This document shows, one piece after another, positions 8,022-16,832 of a DNA stretch of 64,000 nucleotides (within the stretch, counting starts at the first letter, position 1; the number at the start of each line of letters is the position of its first letter). This DNA is from Pseudomonas paraeruginosa PA7 (GTDB lineage: Bacteria > Pseudomonadota > Gammaproteobacteria > Pseudomonadales > Pseudomonadaceae), in assembly GCF_000017205.1 (NCBI RefSeq), contig NC_009656.1, forward strand, positions 1,058,001-1,122,000, in the 5' to 3' direction. The position numbers and the translations under genes were made by a program. The notes beneath the pieces were generated by a model. It was not told where the DNA came from. It searched no databases and saw only the letters and a list, made by a program, of their open reading frames with translations.

Positions 8022-9824
8022 TCAGGCGCTCCTTCGGCGCAGTCTGCGCCAGGTCCAGTGCAGCAGGAGAAGGAATGTGAGCAGCGCCGGCACCAGGACC
8101 GTGTTGACCAGTTTCACCTGCTCCGCCAGGCGGTCGATGTCGGCGTTCAGCTGGAACTGCAGCTGGCGCAGTTGCTGGCGGATGCGCAGCTTGTCGTCGA
8201 CGAAACGCCGCAGGGTCGCTTCCATTTCCGGGGTGACGTCCTGTTCGGCGCCGTCCATCGACTGTTGCAGCTCCTGCAGGTTCTTCTCGGTATCGTTCAG
8301 GCTTTGCTGCAGGACGTTGAGCTGTTCCTGGACGCGCATCCCGGCTTCGCGACGCAACTCCTCCACGCGAGTGAAGGGACGGTTCGTATGGCCGCGCGAG
8401 CGCAGGTCGATCAACGCGTCCGATCCGGAGAGATAGTCGAGGGCGTTGCCGACGAACAGGTCGTTGTCCGCCCACACCCGCGGGCCGCCAGGCCCCGCCT
8501 GTTCCTGCAGCCAGAGTGGATCGCTCAGCAGGTCGCTGTCGGCGACCAGCAGGACATGGATGTTGGCACTCTCCGCCGGGCCGTCGGCCGGCTTTCCCGG
8601 CTCCGGCGCGAAGGCGCTCTTCGCCGGGCCTTCGAGCTTGGCGGCAAGCACGTAGCGCTCGCCGGTTGGGGCCAGGGCGGCGTTGAGTTCGTCGGTGGTG
8701 GACCGCTGGAAGCGCTCCAGCGACAGCGGCATGCTGCGCTCCGAGCTGTACATCAGCGGGATGAAGCGGGTGGACGCTTCGGCAAGGGGTTCGAGCAGGC
8801 CGGCGGTGGCGAGGTTGAGTCCTTCCAGCCCGGTGGTCAGGACGTTGTTCTGGGGGAACGAATGCCCGGGAAGGTGCAGCCAGGTCGGGTTGCGTTCCGG
8901 CCGCCGCTCGGCGTTCGGCCTGATCATGGCGAACGCGGCATCCGCCAGCAGGGTGTCCGGTCGCAGTTGGACGCCCCAGGCGCGCAGCAGGGGGGAGAGG
9001 TCGGAGCCCTTGTCGGCGGAAGGGTCGGCCAGGCTCAACGGATCGACGAAAGCCAGGAGCTTGCCGCCGCGCAGGACGAAGCGGTCGATGGCGCGCAGGG
9101 TCGGTTCGGACAACTGCCTGGGATGGACCAGCATCAATACCGAAATCTCGGCGGGAATTTCCGTGGTGGCCAGCCCCAGGGTACGGATGTCGAACTGCTG
9201 GTGGAGCTTGTCCATCATCGCCCACGGCCGGCTGCCCGGCTGGCTGTCGGTGGCGGCCTGGCCGTTCATGGGCAGGCTGCTCATCAGCCCCACGACGGTG
9301 CGTTCCCTCTCGGCGAGAGCCTGCACCAGGCGGCTCAGGTCATATTCGAGCAGCGGTTCCTCCTCCGGCGAGAAGAACGGAATCACCTGGATGCCGTCGG
9401 TGGCGTTGGTAGCCGCCAGGCCGAAGTAGATGCCTTCTTCGTTCGGGCCGAGGGGCAGGGCCTGCAGACCGAAGCGCGAGGCGCGGTCCTCGTCGTCGGA
9501 GAACGGCAGGGGATCGATCACGAACAGGCGGATCTTGCCGTGGCTGCGCTGTACATACAGGTCCAGCACTTCCTCGACACGGCGGGCGTAGTTGCGCAGG
9601 GCGACCAGGTCACCGGCGCGGCTTTTCGAAAAGAACAGGTAGAGGTTCAGCGGTTCGTCGAGCTGGTCGAGGATCTCCCGGGTGCCGTCGCTGAAGGTGT
9701 AGAGCTTCTGCTGCGTGAGGTCGACCTGCAGGTTGCGCAGCAGCAGGCCGGACAGGAGATTGAAGACGAGGAACAGCAGGCCGACCAGCAACAGGCCGGC
9801 GCCCGAGTACAGGGTTCGTTTCAT
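8022..9824 (-). CDS. GldG-like ABC transporter auxiliary protein
   Basis: A 600-residue protein anchored at both ends: an N-terminal helix (LLLVGLLFLVFNLLSGLLL) and a C-terminal helix (VPALLTFLLLLHWTWRRLRRR). The large periplasmic part opens with VDLTQQKLYTFSDGTREIL, the hallmark start of GldG-like ABC auxiliary proteins. A coiled-coil-like segment (EELRREAGMRVQEQLNVLQ and following, rich in Q/E/L) precedes the last helix. In gliding Bacteroidetes, GldA-GldF-GldG form an ABC complex; here the same three-part arrangement occurs in an operon with a DUF4340 protein. The transported substrate is unknown. Confidence 0.8.
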   Translation of the reverse strand: MKRTLYSGAGLLLVGLLFLVFNLLSGLLLRNLQVDLTQQKLYTFSDGTREILDQLDEPLNLYLFFSKSRAGDLVALRNYARRVEEVLDLYVQRSHGKIRLFVIDPLPFSDDEDRASRFGLQALPLGPNEEGIYFGLAATNATDGIQVIPFFSPEEEPLLEYDLSRLVQALAERERTVVGLMSSLPMNGQAATDSQPGSRPWAMMDKLHQQFDIRTLGLATTEIPAEISVLMLVHPRQLSEPTLRAIDRFVLRGGKLLAFVDPLSLADPSADKGSDLSPLLRAWGVQLRPDTLLADAAFAMIRPNAERRPERNPTWLHLPGHSFPQNNVLTTGLEGLNLATAGLLEPLAEASTRFIPLMYSSERSMPLSLERFQRSTTDELNAALAPTGERYVLAAKLEGPAKSAFAPEPGKPADGPAESANIHVLLVADSDLLSDPLWLQEQAGPGGPRVWADNDLFVGNALDYLSGSDALIDLRSRGHTNRPFTRVEELRREAGMRVQEQLNVLQQSLNDTEKNLQELQQSMDGAEQDVTPEMEATLRRFVDDKLRIRQQLRQLQFQLNADIDRLAEQVKLVNTVLVPALLTFLLLLHWTWRRLRRRSA

Positions 9825-9833
9825 GGTTGCTTC

Positions 9834-10568
9834 CTAGGCCGCCTTTTTCAGGTCGATGATGATGGTGGTGGCGGCCAGCCAGGCGACGATCAGGCTGAGG
9901 AAATAGGCCAGGTCGCGCAGGTCGAGCACGCCCCGGCCAAGCGCCTCGAAACGCACCAGCACGCTCAGCGAGGCAATTCCGTCGAGTAGCCATTGCGGCA
10001 GCCAGCCGGCGAGTGCCTGTTGCACATCGGCAGCGCCGCTGCCGACGAACAGCAGGCAGGTCAGGACGGTCAGGGCGAAGGCGATGATCTGGTTCTTCGC
10101 CAGTGCCGACATGCAGGAGCCGATGGCCAGGTAGCCGCCGGCCAGCAGCCAGCCGGCCAGGTAGCCGGCGACGATCGCGCCGTTGTCCGGGGAACCCAGG
10201 TAGTTGACCGTCAGCGGCATCGGGAAGGTCAGCAGCAAGGCCAGGCCGGAGAAGAACCAGGCCGCCAGGAACTTGCCGGCCACCACCGTGGCACCGGAGA
10301 CCGGCAGGGTCATCAGCATCTCGATGGAGCCCGACTTGCGCTCCTCCGCCCACAGGCGCATGGACAGGGCGGGGATCAGCAACAGGTATAGCCACGGCAG
10401 GATCGAGAAGAACGGCACCAGGTCGGCCTGGCCGCGTTCGAAGAACTCCCCCTGGTAGAACGTCGTGAGGCCGGCGAGGACCAGGAAGATCAGGGTGAAC
10501 ACATAGGCGAGCGGCGTCGCGAAGTAGCTGCCCAGCTCGCGTCTGAAAATGGTGCCGATGGCGGTCAT
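9834..10568 (-). CDS. ABC-2 type permease, GldF-like
   Basis: A 244-residue integral membrane protein with about six helices. It opens IFRRELGSYFATPLAYVF and contains MRLWAEERKSGSIEMLMTLPVS, the characteristic ABC-2 permease cytosolic loop. Its ATG overlaps the ATPase stop codon (ATGA), so the two are translationally coupled. It should form the channel half of the transporter with the upstream ATPase and the downstream GldG-like protein. Confidence 0.85.
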   Translation of the reverse strand: MTAIGTIFRRELGSYFATPLAYVFTLIFLVLAGLTTFYQGEFFERGQADLVPFFSILPWLYLLLIPALSMRLWAEERKSGSIEMLMTLPVSGATVVAGKFLAAWFFSGLALLLTFPMPLTVNYLGSPDNGAIVAGYLAGWLLAGGYLAIGSCMSALAKNQIIAFALTVLTCLLFVGSGAADVQQALAGWLPQWLLDGIASLSVLVRFEALGRGVLDLRDLAYFLSLIVAWLAATTIIIDLKKAA

Positions 10569-11491
10569 GCGAGGTTTTCCCGGGTCAGTTGGCGGAACAC
10601 TTCTTCCAGTTGGCCGTGCTCGGTACGCAGGCCCGAGACCCGCCAGCCCTTGCCGTGGATCAGGTGGTTGAGTCCGGGCAGTATCTGCGTGCCGGGGCGG
10701 GCCAGGATGGTCAGGGTGCCGGCCCGGTCGGGCCGCCCTTCGATTCCGGCGACACCGGGGAGCATCGCGATCGCCAGGGGATCCACCGGTGCTTCGATGG
10801 TCAGGCTGACGGCATGGTGGTAGCGGCTGCGGGTCTTCAGTTCGCCCGGGGTGTTGTCGGCCAGCAGGCGGCCGCCGCTGATCACCAGGGCACGGCTGCA
10901 CATGAAGGAGACTTCCTCGAGGATGTGAGTGGAAATCACCACGATCTTGCTTTCCGAGAGATTCTTCACCAGTTGCCGCACCTGGTGCTTCTGATTCGGG
11001 TCGAGGCCGTCGGTGGGTTCGTCGAGCAACAGCAGTTCGGGATCGTGGAGGATCGCCTGGGCCAGCCCTACGCGGCGCTTGAAGCCCTTGGACAGGGTCT
11101 CGATGACGCTCCGGCGCTCGCCATGCAGTTCCATGCACTGCATGGCGTGGTCGAGGCGGCGCCGTTTTTCCCGGCCGCTGTAGTTGCGGATGGAGGCGAC
11201 GAAGGCGAGGAAGCCTTCGACGGTCATTTCGCCGTAGCTGGGGGCGTTTTCCGGGAGGTAGCCGATCAGCTTCTGCGCCTGGCGCGCCCTGTCCTGCATG
11301 TCGAAGCCGAAGATGCGAACGCTGCCGGCGCTCGGCGGGAGGAAGCCGGAAAGCATCTTCAGGGTGGTCGACTTGCCGGCTCCGTTGGGGCCGAGGAGGC
11401 CGACGATCTCCCCCCGGCCAATGCGGAAGCTCAGATCGTTCACTACCGTCCGGCCAGAAAAACGTTTGGTCAGTCTGTCTATGTCGATCAT
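10565..11491 (-). CDS. ABC transporter ATP-binding protein, GldA-like
   Basis: A 308-residue ATPase. Walker A is GLLGPNGAGKSTTLKML, the signature region is LSKGFKRRVGLAQAI, Walker B is LLLLDEPTDGLDP, and the switch histidine is in STHILEE. A C-terminal extension of about 80 residues (SLTIEAPVDPLAIAMLPGVAG and following) is typical of the GldA/CcmA-like branch. First gene of a four-gene leftward operon with the permease, GldG-like and DUF4340 proteins. It powers transport or a mechanical function of this uncharacterised complex at the inner membrane. Confidence 0.9.
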   Translation of the reverse strand: MIDIDRLTKRFSGRTVVNDLSFRIGRGEIVGLLGPNGAGKSTTLKMLSGFLPPSAGSVRIFGFDMQDRARQAQKLIGYLPENAPSYGEMTVEGFLAFVASIRNYSGREKRRRLDHAMQCMELHGERRSVIETLSKGFKRRVGLAQAILHDPELLLLDEPTDGLDPNQKHQVRQLVKNLSESKIVVISTHILEEVSFMCSRALVISGGRLLADNTPGELKTRSRYHHAVSLTIEAPVDPLAIAMLPGVAGIEGRPDRAGTLTILARPGTQILPGLNHLIHGKGWRVSGLRTEHGQLEEVFRQLTRENLA

Positions 11492-11841
11492 GGTTTCACT
11501 GCAGTGGTTGAACCGTTTGCCTTTTATGCGGAGGGGATCGCGTGAGCGCGGTAGATTACCGGGAGTTGCCGGTTAATTTTTTAGGCCCGCTCTTTTTGGG
11601 ATTAGTTACTTGTACGCTTGGGAAACTTCCTACGAACTTTGCCCATGCATGAAAGTTGTTCCGGAGTTCGGCAGATAAAGCGGGTTAAACGTCGAATTCA
11701 ATATCGCCGGATACCGTAGGCATGAAGGCATTCGAGTTGAGCGTCGAAGGCAGGCAAGGAGGGGCCTTGCCTGCCTGCAGCGGCATCGCACGGCGCGGCA
11801 ATGGCTGGGCGGATGTCGCTCATGGTCCGCCAGGGGGCGAG
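11492..11841. other. Intergenic region between kinase gene and ABC operon
   Basis: About 350 bases with no convincing gene. The right part carries the hairpin at 11749-11775 downstream of the kinase gene. The left part (about 11560-11700) is distinctly AT-richer than its surroundings and most likely contains the leftward promoter of the ABC operon. No consensus promoter pair is certain. Confidence 0.5.
11749..11775 (-). terminator. Hairpin downstream of CHASE2 kinase gene
   Basis: A perfect 11-bp inverted repeat (GGCAGGCAAGG, loop AGGGG, CCTTGCCTGCC) about 67 bases beyond the kinase stop codon. Only a weak T-rich start (TTCG) follows it on the minus strand, so it may be an imperfect intrinsic terminator or an RNA-stabilising hairpin. 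Confidence 0.5.
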
Positions 11842-14142
11842 TCAGCCTTCGCTTTTCAGCAGCGGCAGGCGAATCTCGAACGTGGTGCCTTGGCCGACCT
11901 GGCTTTCGCAGGTGATCCTGCCGCCGTGGCGGTCTATCACCGTCTTCACCATGGCCAGGCCCAGGCCCAGGCCGGCGCTGCCTTCGGCGGAGGCGAAGCG
12001 CTGGTACTGGCCGAACAGGCGCGGCAATTCCTCGGCGGCGATGCCCCGGCCCTGGTCGGCGATCCGGCAGGACAGCCAGTCGCCATCGAGGTGGATGCCA
12101 AGGCTGACGCGACTACCCGCCGGGCTGTACTTGACGGCGTTTTCCAGCAGGTTGAACAGCGCGCGGGTGAGCAGGCCGGGGTCGGCCCAGACCATCGGTT
12201 CCTGCTCGTCGTCCCAATCGCGGTGCAGCTCGATGTCCTTCTGCTGCGCCAGTGGCCAGAGCTGGTCGGCGGCGTCCATCGCCAGCATGGTGAACATGCA
12301 CGCTTCGAAGCGGTAGGCGTCGGACTCGGCCTTGGCCAGTTGCACGAAGGCGTCGGTCAGGCCCAGGGCGCGGCGGACCTGCTGCTCGATCTGCCGGTAG
12401 ACCCTCTGGCCCGCTTCGTCCTCGGCGCGGCGCACGTCGAGCAGGGCGAGGATCGCCGAGTGCGGCGCGCGCAGGTCGTGGGAGAGGAAGCGCAGCAGGG
12501 TGGCGCGCTGGCGCTCGGCGTCACGCTCGGCGCTCAGGTCGATCAGGCTGACCAGCCAGCCGATGGCGGTTTCGCTTTGCACCGGCAGCAGGCGCGCCAG
12601 TTCGACGCGCAGGTCGCGTTCGTGGCGGTCATGGAACTCCACCGCTTCGAGGCTCCCCAGTGGCGGAGGGTTGTCGCCGGCGAGACTCGGATGGCCGAGC
12701 TCGGCCAGGCGCTGGCGCAATTCGTCGCCGCGCAGGTCCCGGCCGAACAGTTCCCGGGCCTTGCGATTGGCCAGCAGGATCCCGCCTTCCGGATCGCAGA
12801 TCAGCGTTGCCACCGGCAGCCCTTCCAGGCCATCGGCCATGAAGCGTCGGCTGTCGCGGGTGCGGCTGACCGCCTGTTCCAGGGCGGCGATGCGGTTCTG
12901 CAGGGGATCGTTGCCGGCGGCGGGCGCGCGGCTCCGTTCGGGAAGCACCTTGGGCTCCTGGTCGAGGCGCGCCAGCTCCCAGCCGAAATAGGCGAGCACC
13001 GCGTTCAGCCGGCGCCAGCTCCAGATCAGGTAGGCCAGCAGCAGGCCGACCAGGCTGGCCAGCGGCGACCACCACCAGCCGTTCAAAAGCAGGACCCAGG
13101 ACAGGCCGAGGGCCAGCGCCGCGCAGGTCAGGGTGAGGAGCAAGGCGTGGCGCGAGCGGAACAGCATCAGGCCGAGCAGCAGGGCGACGCTGGCGGCGGA
13201 GAGCAGCGCGGCGAGCCAGGGTTGCAGGTCGACGCTGCTGCGCTGCTGCAGCAGGCCGTTGAGGATGTTCGCCTGGATTTCCACCCCCGGCGTGGTACCG
13301 AGGCTGGCCGAGAGCGGGGTGACGTAGCGATCGCCGAGGCCTGGCGCAGTGGCGCCGACCAGGACCAGGCGGTCGCGCAGCAGGGTGTCCGGCACTTCGC
13401 CGCGCAGCACGCTGACGTAGGGTACGCTGGGGAAGCCCGCGGCGGCGCTGATGAAGGGAATGCGGATCGCGTGGTCACGCTGCCAGCCGGGCAGGTTGCG
13501 CTTCGTGTCGAGCCCGGGCATCGGCGTTTCGCCGAGGCTGGCGAAGACCTGCCAGGCGAGCAGCGGGCGTGGCTGGCCGAGCGGCCCCTCGCGCAGGTAG
13601 ACGCTGCGCACCGTGCCATCGCTGTCGGCCTCCACGTTGATATGGCCGATGCCGGCGGCGCAGCTCGCCAGCTGCGCCGCCGGCGGTATCTCCCGGGGCG
13701 GTTCGCCGTAGCGCGGGACGCTTTCGCGCAGCAGCGGCAGCAGCACGTTGCCGGCCCGGCACAGCGACTGCGCCAGTTGGCGGTCGTTGTCCGGATCGGC
13801 GGAGGGTTCGCTGAAGATCACGTCGAGCAGCACGCTGCGCGCGCCGGCGGCGCTCAGGCGCTCCAGCAGTTCGGCGTGGACGCTGCGTGGCCAGGGCCAG
13901 CGGCCGAGGCTTTCCAGGCTGCGATCGTCGATGGCGACGATGAGGATGCGCGGGTCGACCGCCAGGGGCGTGAGGTTGCGCAGGCGATCATAGAGCAGGT
14001 TGTTCAGTGGCAGCCCGGCGCTCAGCGAAAGCAGCGCGGTGAGCGGCAGGAGCACCAGGCTGACCAGCAGCCATTCGCGTACCAGGCCGCGGAACAACCG
14101 CTGCGCCTGGCTGGATTCGTCCCGCCGGGAAGGCGCAATCAC
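11842..14142 (-). CDS. CHASE2-domain sensor histidine kinase
   Basis: A 766-residue membrane kinase. A first helix (LLVSLVLLPLTALLSLSAG) leads into an extracytoplasmic CHASE2 domain (ILIVAIDDRSLESLGRWPWPR, RSVLLDVIFSEPS, LLRDRLVLVGATAPGLGD). Three further helices follow, then a PAS-like segment (ICDPEGGILLANRKARELFGRD). The HisKA site is FLSHDLRAPHSAILALLDV, and the ATPase has N-box NLLENAVKYSP, G1 DQGRGIA and G2 GLGLGLAMVK. It lies 18 bases after the FecR-domain gene, so both are one unit. No response regulator is adjacent; the nearest is the divergent OmpR-type gene at 16833. The ligand is unknown. Confidence 0.9.
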   Translation of the reverse strand: MIAPSRRDESSQAQRLFRGLVREWLLVSLVLLPLTALLSLSAGLPLNNLLYDRLRNLTPLAVDPRILIVAIDDRSLESLGRWPWPRSVHAELLERLSAAGARSVLLDVIFSEPSADPDNDRQLAQSLCRAGNVLLPLLRESVPRYGEPPREIPPAAQLASCAAGIGHINVEADSDGTVRSVYLREGPLGQPRPLLAWQVFASLGETPMPGLDTKRNLPGWQRDHAIRIPFISAAAGFPSVPYVSVLRGEVPDTLLRDRLVLVGATAPGLGDRYVTPLSASLGTTPGVEIQANILNGLLQQRSSVDLQPWLAALLSAASVALLLGLMLFRSRHALLLTLTCAALALGLSWVLLLNGWWWSPLASLVGLLLAYLIWSWRRLNAVLAYFGWELARLDQEPKVLPERSRAPAAGNDPLQNRIAALEQAVSRTRDSRRFMADGLEGLPVATLICDPEGGILLANRKARELFGRDLRGDELRQRLAELGHPSLAGDNPPPLGSLEAVEFHDRHERDLRVELARLLPVQSETAIGWLVSLIDLSAERDAERQRATLLRFLSHDLRAPHSAILALLDVRRAEDEAGQRVYRQIEQQVRRALGLTDAFVQLAKAESDAYRFEACMFTMLAMDAADQLWPLAQQKDIELHRDWDDEQEPMVWADPGLLTRALFNLLENAVKYSPAGSRVSLGIHLDGDWLSCRIADQGRGIAAEELPRLFGQYQRFASAEGSAGLGLGLAMVKTVIDRHGGRITCESQVGQGTTFEIRLPLLKSEG

Positions 14143-14160
14143 CGCCGGGGCCCCGGCGCC

Positions 14161-15168
14161 TTACCGGGCACTGCCGCCCCGGGGGTAATAGAGGATGTCG
14201 TAGACGCTGGTTTCGCCTTCCAGGCCGTCGTTGTCGAAGGCCGAGAGGCGGACGTGGTAGAAGGCCGCCTTCAGGCCGCTGAAGGCGACCTCCGGGGTGC
14301 TCGAGAAGCGTTCCTGCTGGATGCGCAGGAAGTCCGGGTCGCTGGCCACCTGGGCGCGGTAGCGCTTGGCGCCCTGCAGCGGCGCGAGGTACAGCTTCCA
14401 CACCGGCGAGTCGCCATGCTCGCCGCCCTGGCCGCGCAGTTGCGGAGCGGGCAGCAGGTCGACCGGGGTCAGCTTGCCCTGCGGCCTGACCTTCAACCCG
14501 CGGCGCGCATCGACCAGCACGTCCTCGTCGGGGACGGTCCGCGCCTGCGGCGACTTGCGGGCGGGGCGCCCGCCGTTGAGCGGCAGGTCGTCGCTGGTCA
14601 GCTCGCGGTTCACCGCGACGCGTCCGTCGAGCACTTCGGTCAGCGTCTGGCCGTCCTCGGTGCGGGCGCGGAAATGGGTACCGCGCACGCCCAGCACGCC
14701 GACCGGGGTCAGCACCTGGAAGCGGTCGTGATCGCTCTTTCTCTTCAGGACATACGACTCGACCTGCCCCGCGCGCAGGGCGATCTGCGGAATGCCGGTG
14801 TCCTCGTCCAGGTGCAGGGTGACTTCCGAGCTGGAGGGCAGGACGATGCGGCTGCCGTCGCCGAGCAGCAGGCTGACGAAGGCGGTCGGGGAGGTTTTCA
14901 CACCTTCCAGGTCGTCGATGTCCATGCCTTCTTCCAGGGGCGTCTGGTTGCCCTTGGCATCGAGCTTCCACGCGTCGCCGGCGAGATAGAGCACGCTGGC
15001 GGGGAGTGGCTGGGGCAGGCAGGTTTCGCCCTGCTCGATGAACGGCGGCCGTTTCGCCTTGGCCGGCACGGCCGCGACGGGGTTGGCGAGCAGCGCCAAC
15101 AGACCGCCCAGCGCCAGGGCGGCGCAGGCCGGAAGGAAGGTACGGGGTGTAGGGGCGAGGGCTGTCAT
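14161..15168 (-). CDS. FecR-domain periplasmic protein
   Basis: A 335-residue exported protein. A signal peptide (LPACAALALGGLLALLANPVAA) precedes a FecR-type domain: GDGSRIVLPSSSEVTLHLD, LRAGQVESYVL, LTPVGVLGVRGTHFRAR and EVLDGRVAVN. A C-terminal beta-rich region (YRAQVASDPDFLRIQQERF, FYHVRLSAFDNDGLEGE) resembles a fibronectin-like module. FecR/CHASE2 neighbour pairs are a recurring arrangement, and this protein probably supplies or modulates the periplasmic signal for the kinase 18 bases downstream. A GTG nine bases upstream (15177) is an alternative start. There is no sigma factor of the FecI type nearby. Confidence 0.8.
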   Translation of the reverse strand: MTALAPTPRTFLPACAALALGGLLALLANPVAAVPAKAKRPPFIEQGETCLPQPLPASVLYLAGDAWKLDAKGNQTPLEEGMDIDDLEGVKTSPTAFVSLLLGDGSRIVLPSSSEVTLHLDEDTGIPQIALRAGQVESYVLKRKSDHDRFQVLTPVGVLGVRGTHFRARTEDGQTLTEVLDGRVAVNRELTSDDLPLNGGRPARKSPQARTVPDEDVLVDARRGLKVRPQGKLTPVDLLPAPQLRGQGGEHGDSPVWKLYLAPLQGAKRYRAQVASDPDFLRIQQERFSSTPEVAFSGLKAAFYHVRLSAFDNDGLEGETSVYDILYYPRGGSAR

Positions 15169-15263
15169 AGGCTTCACTGGCGGCGGGTAAGGTATCGCTG
15201 GCGGTCCGGTCAGGCTGCAATCTGCCTGATCGGGCGGCGGTTTCGCAATCCTTGCAACGACAT

Positions 15264-15326
15264 CGGGAGCCCGCAGGCTCCCGTGACGTTTCCTCGGCCG
15301 CAGCGCCTGGCGAGCGGGCCAGGCGC
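15264..15326 (-). terminator. Two hairpins downstream of aqpZ
   Basis: Two inverted repeats in the gap after the leftward aqpZ gene: a 9-bp stem GCGCCTGGC/GCCAGGCGC with loop GAGCGG at 15303-15326, and an 8-bp stem CGGGAGCC/GGCTCCCG with loop CGCA at 15264-15283. Neither is followed by a clear T-run, so they may act as weak terminators or 3'-end stabilisers. Confidence 0.5.
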
Positions 15327-15332
15327 TTCGGT

Positions 15333-16022
15333 TCAGTCGTTCTTGTCGCCGATCAGGCGATAGGCCAGGGCGCCGAGTACCGCGCCGAGGATCGGCGCGA
15401 CCCAGAACAGCCACAGCTGGGATACCGCCCAGTCGCCGACGTACAGGGCGACCGCGGTGCTGCGCGCGGGGTTCACCGAGGTATTGGTGACCGGGATGCT
15501 GATCAGGTGGATCAGGGTCAGGGTCAGGCCGATGGCGATCGGCGCGAAACCCTGGGGCGCGCGCTTGGAGGTGGCGCCGAGAATGATCAGCAGGAACATG
15601 CCGGTGAGCACCACTTCGCTGACCAGCGCGGCCTGCAGCGAATAGCCGCCCGGTGAATGCTCGCCGTAGCCGTTGGAGGCGAAGCCGGCGGCCAGGTCGA
15701 AGCCGGCCTTGCCGCTGGCGATCAGGTACAGCACGCCGCCGGCGGCCAGGCCGCCGAGCACCTGGGCGACGATGTAGGGCAGCAACTGGCTGGCCGGAAA
15801 GCGCCCGCCGACCCACAGGCCGATGGATACCGCCGGGTTCAGGTGGGCGCCGGAGATCGGTCCGATGGCATAGGCCATGGTCAGCACGCTGAGGCCGAAC
15901 GCCAGGGCCACGCCGAGGTAGCCGATTCCCAGTTCCGGTACGCCGGCGGCGAGCACGGCGCTGCCGCAACCGCCCAGTACCAGCCAGAAGGTGCCGAAGA
16001 ACTCTGCTCCGTATCGTTTCAT
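15333..16022 (-). CDS. aqpZ: Aquaporin Z
   Basis: A 229-residue six-helix channel for water. Both half-helix signatures are present: [18 protein letters not shown] and [19 protein letters not shown]. The N-terminus [26 protein letters not shown] is typical of AqpZ, and the serine/threonine-flanked second NPA favours water over glycerol. Normal family length. It lies between mucE and the FecR-CHASE2 unit on the same strand. Confidence 0.95.
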   Translation of the reverse strand: MKRYGAEFFGTFWLVLGGCGSAVLAAGVPELGIGYLGVALAFGLSVLTMAYAIGPISGAHLNPAVSIGLWVGGRFPASQLLPYIVAQVLGGLAAGGVLYLIASGKAGFDLAAGFASNGYGEHSPGGYSLQAALVSEVVLTGMFLLIILGATSKRAPQGFAPIAIGLTLTLIHLISIPVTNTSVNPARSTAVALYVGDWAVSQLWLFWVAPILGAVLGALAYRLIGDKND

Positions 16023-16368
16023 GATGAGGTCCTTTTCAGATCCAGGGTGGGACGCGGAACGAGGCGTCCGGATGTCGGGAGGGGATGATTCGGATAAGGA
16101 AGGGGAGATGACACATCCGTGTGTCGAAGCCAGCCCTGGGGGGATTGGCTCGGTCGCCTGGGGCGGTCGTCCGTTACCGGCCCCCGACTGTGGTTCGAGT
16201 GATCTCGTCCCACGGCCCGCCGAGGCGGGTTTACACGTCCCTGTGTCGGAGCAATCCATTTGCTCCTTGGCCTACTCAGCGGTTGGAAATCTACCAAGCG
16301 GCTTTCGCCTGCTGCGGGATTTGCCATATTTCTTCAGATTCTTTCGCGAAATTTCAGATTCACAGGAT
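16023..16368. other. Region between mucE and aqpZ
   Basis: A 346-base gap on the leftward side. The part nearest mucE (16310-16368) is AT-rich and includes the 3' untranslated run of mucE. The rest should contain the aqpZ promoter. I see no coding frame with family resemblance, no tRNA-like fold and no strong terminator. Confidence 0.45.
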
Positions 16369-16638
16369 TCAAAAAACCCAGCGCGTCTCGTCCCGCACGC
16401 TGACTGCGCCGGACAGGCCGACGTTCCACAGTTCCACGCCTGCCCGCGCGCTGTTGTCGAGGCCGAGCGGAGCGGCGAAGGAAGGGCTGCTGGTGCCCTG
16501 GTTGAACACCGGGGCGAGGGTAGTGGTGGACGGCGGGCCGACCGATTCGAGGCCGAGGATCAGGGCCAGGCAGGAAAACTTGCCGAAGGCCTGCAGGTTG
16601 ATGTCACGCAAACGTTGGCGAACTGGCCGGAAACCCAT
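16369..16638 (-). CDS. mucE: MucE, small envelope protein that activates AlgW (C-terminal WVF)
   Basis: An 89-residue envelope protein ending ETRWVF. The N-terminal basic stretch and hydrophobic core (FGKFSCLALILGLESVG) act as an export signal. In P. aeruginosa, the exposed WVF tail binds the PDZ domain of the periplasmic protease AlgW. AlgW then cleaves MucA and releases the sigma factor AlgU, producing alginate overproduction. The tail codons run into T6 directly before the stop (TGGGTTTTTTGA). A GGAGTC ribosome site precedes the ATG. An AlgU-like promoter candidate is listed at 16759-16784. Confidence 0.93.
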   Translation of the reverse strand: MGFRPVRQRLRDINLQAFGKFSCLALILGLESVGPPSTTTLAPVFNQGTSSPSFAAPLGLDNSARAGVELWNVGLSGAVSVRDETRWVF

Positions 16639-16758
16639 GGCTACGACTCCTTGATAGTCAGGCTGGCACTGGCGCGCGGGTTCTCTGTCCCGCTTAATGG
16701 CTATTTGGAATCAGGCTATCAAGGGCTGGTCGCCACCAGAGAGATTCGTCACAATTCT

Positions 16759-16784
16759 TCAGATTTGTACGTAATCAACCGTTC
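16759..16784 (-). promoter_or_regulatory. Candidate AlgU (sigma-22) promoter of mucE
   Basis: Read on the minus strand, GAACGG is followed after 15 bases by TCTGA, close to the AlgU consensus GAACTT-N16/17-TCTGA, about 120 bases upstream of mucE. mucE transcription is reported to depend on AlgU, which fits, but the -35 deviates at two positions and the spacing is one base short. Confidence 0.5.
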
Positions 16785-16832
16785 CTGGAGCGAAAAAAGG
16801 GCGATAGCCCGATTGAACAGGACCAGCTTTCT

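Noticed and set aside
11722-15363. A 1213-codon open frame on the plus strand opposite the kinase and FecR genes
   Set aside because: It is exactly antisense to two genes with clear domains, and its translation is low-complexity (Q, A, G, R) as expected from high third-position GC. No family resemblance.
16023-16368. A possible tRNA or small RNA between aqpZ and mucE
   Set aside because: The local inverted repeats do not give a cloverleaf, there is no CCA-adjacent acceptor stem, and no terminator follows.
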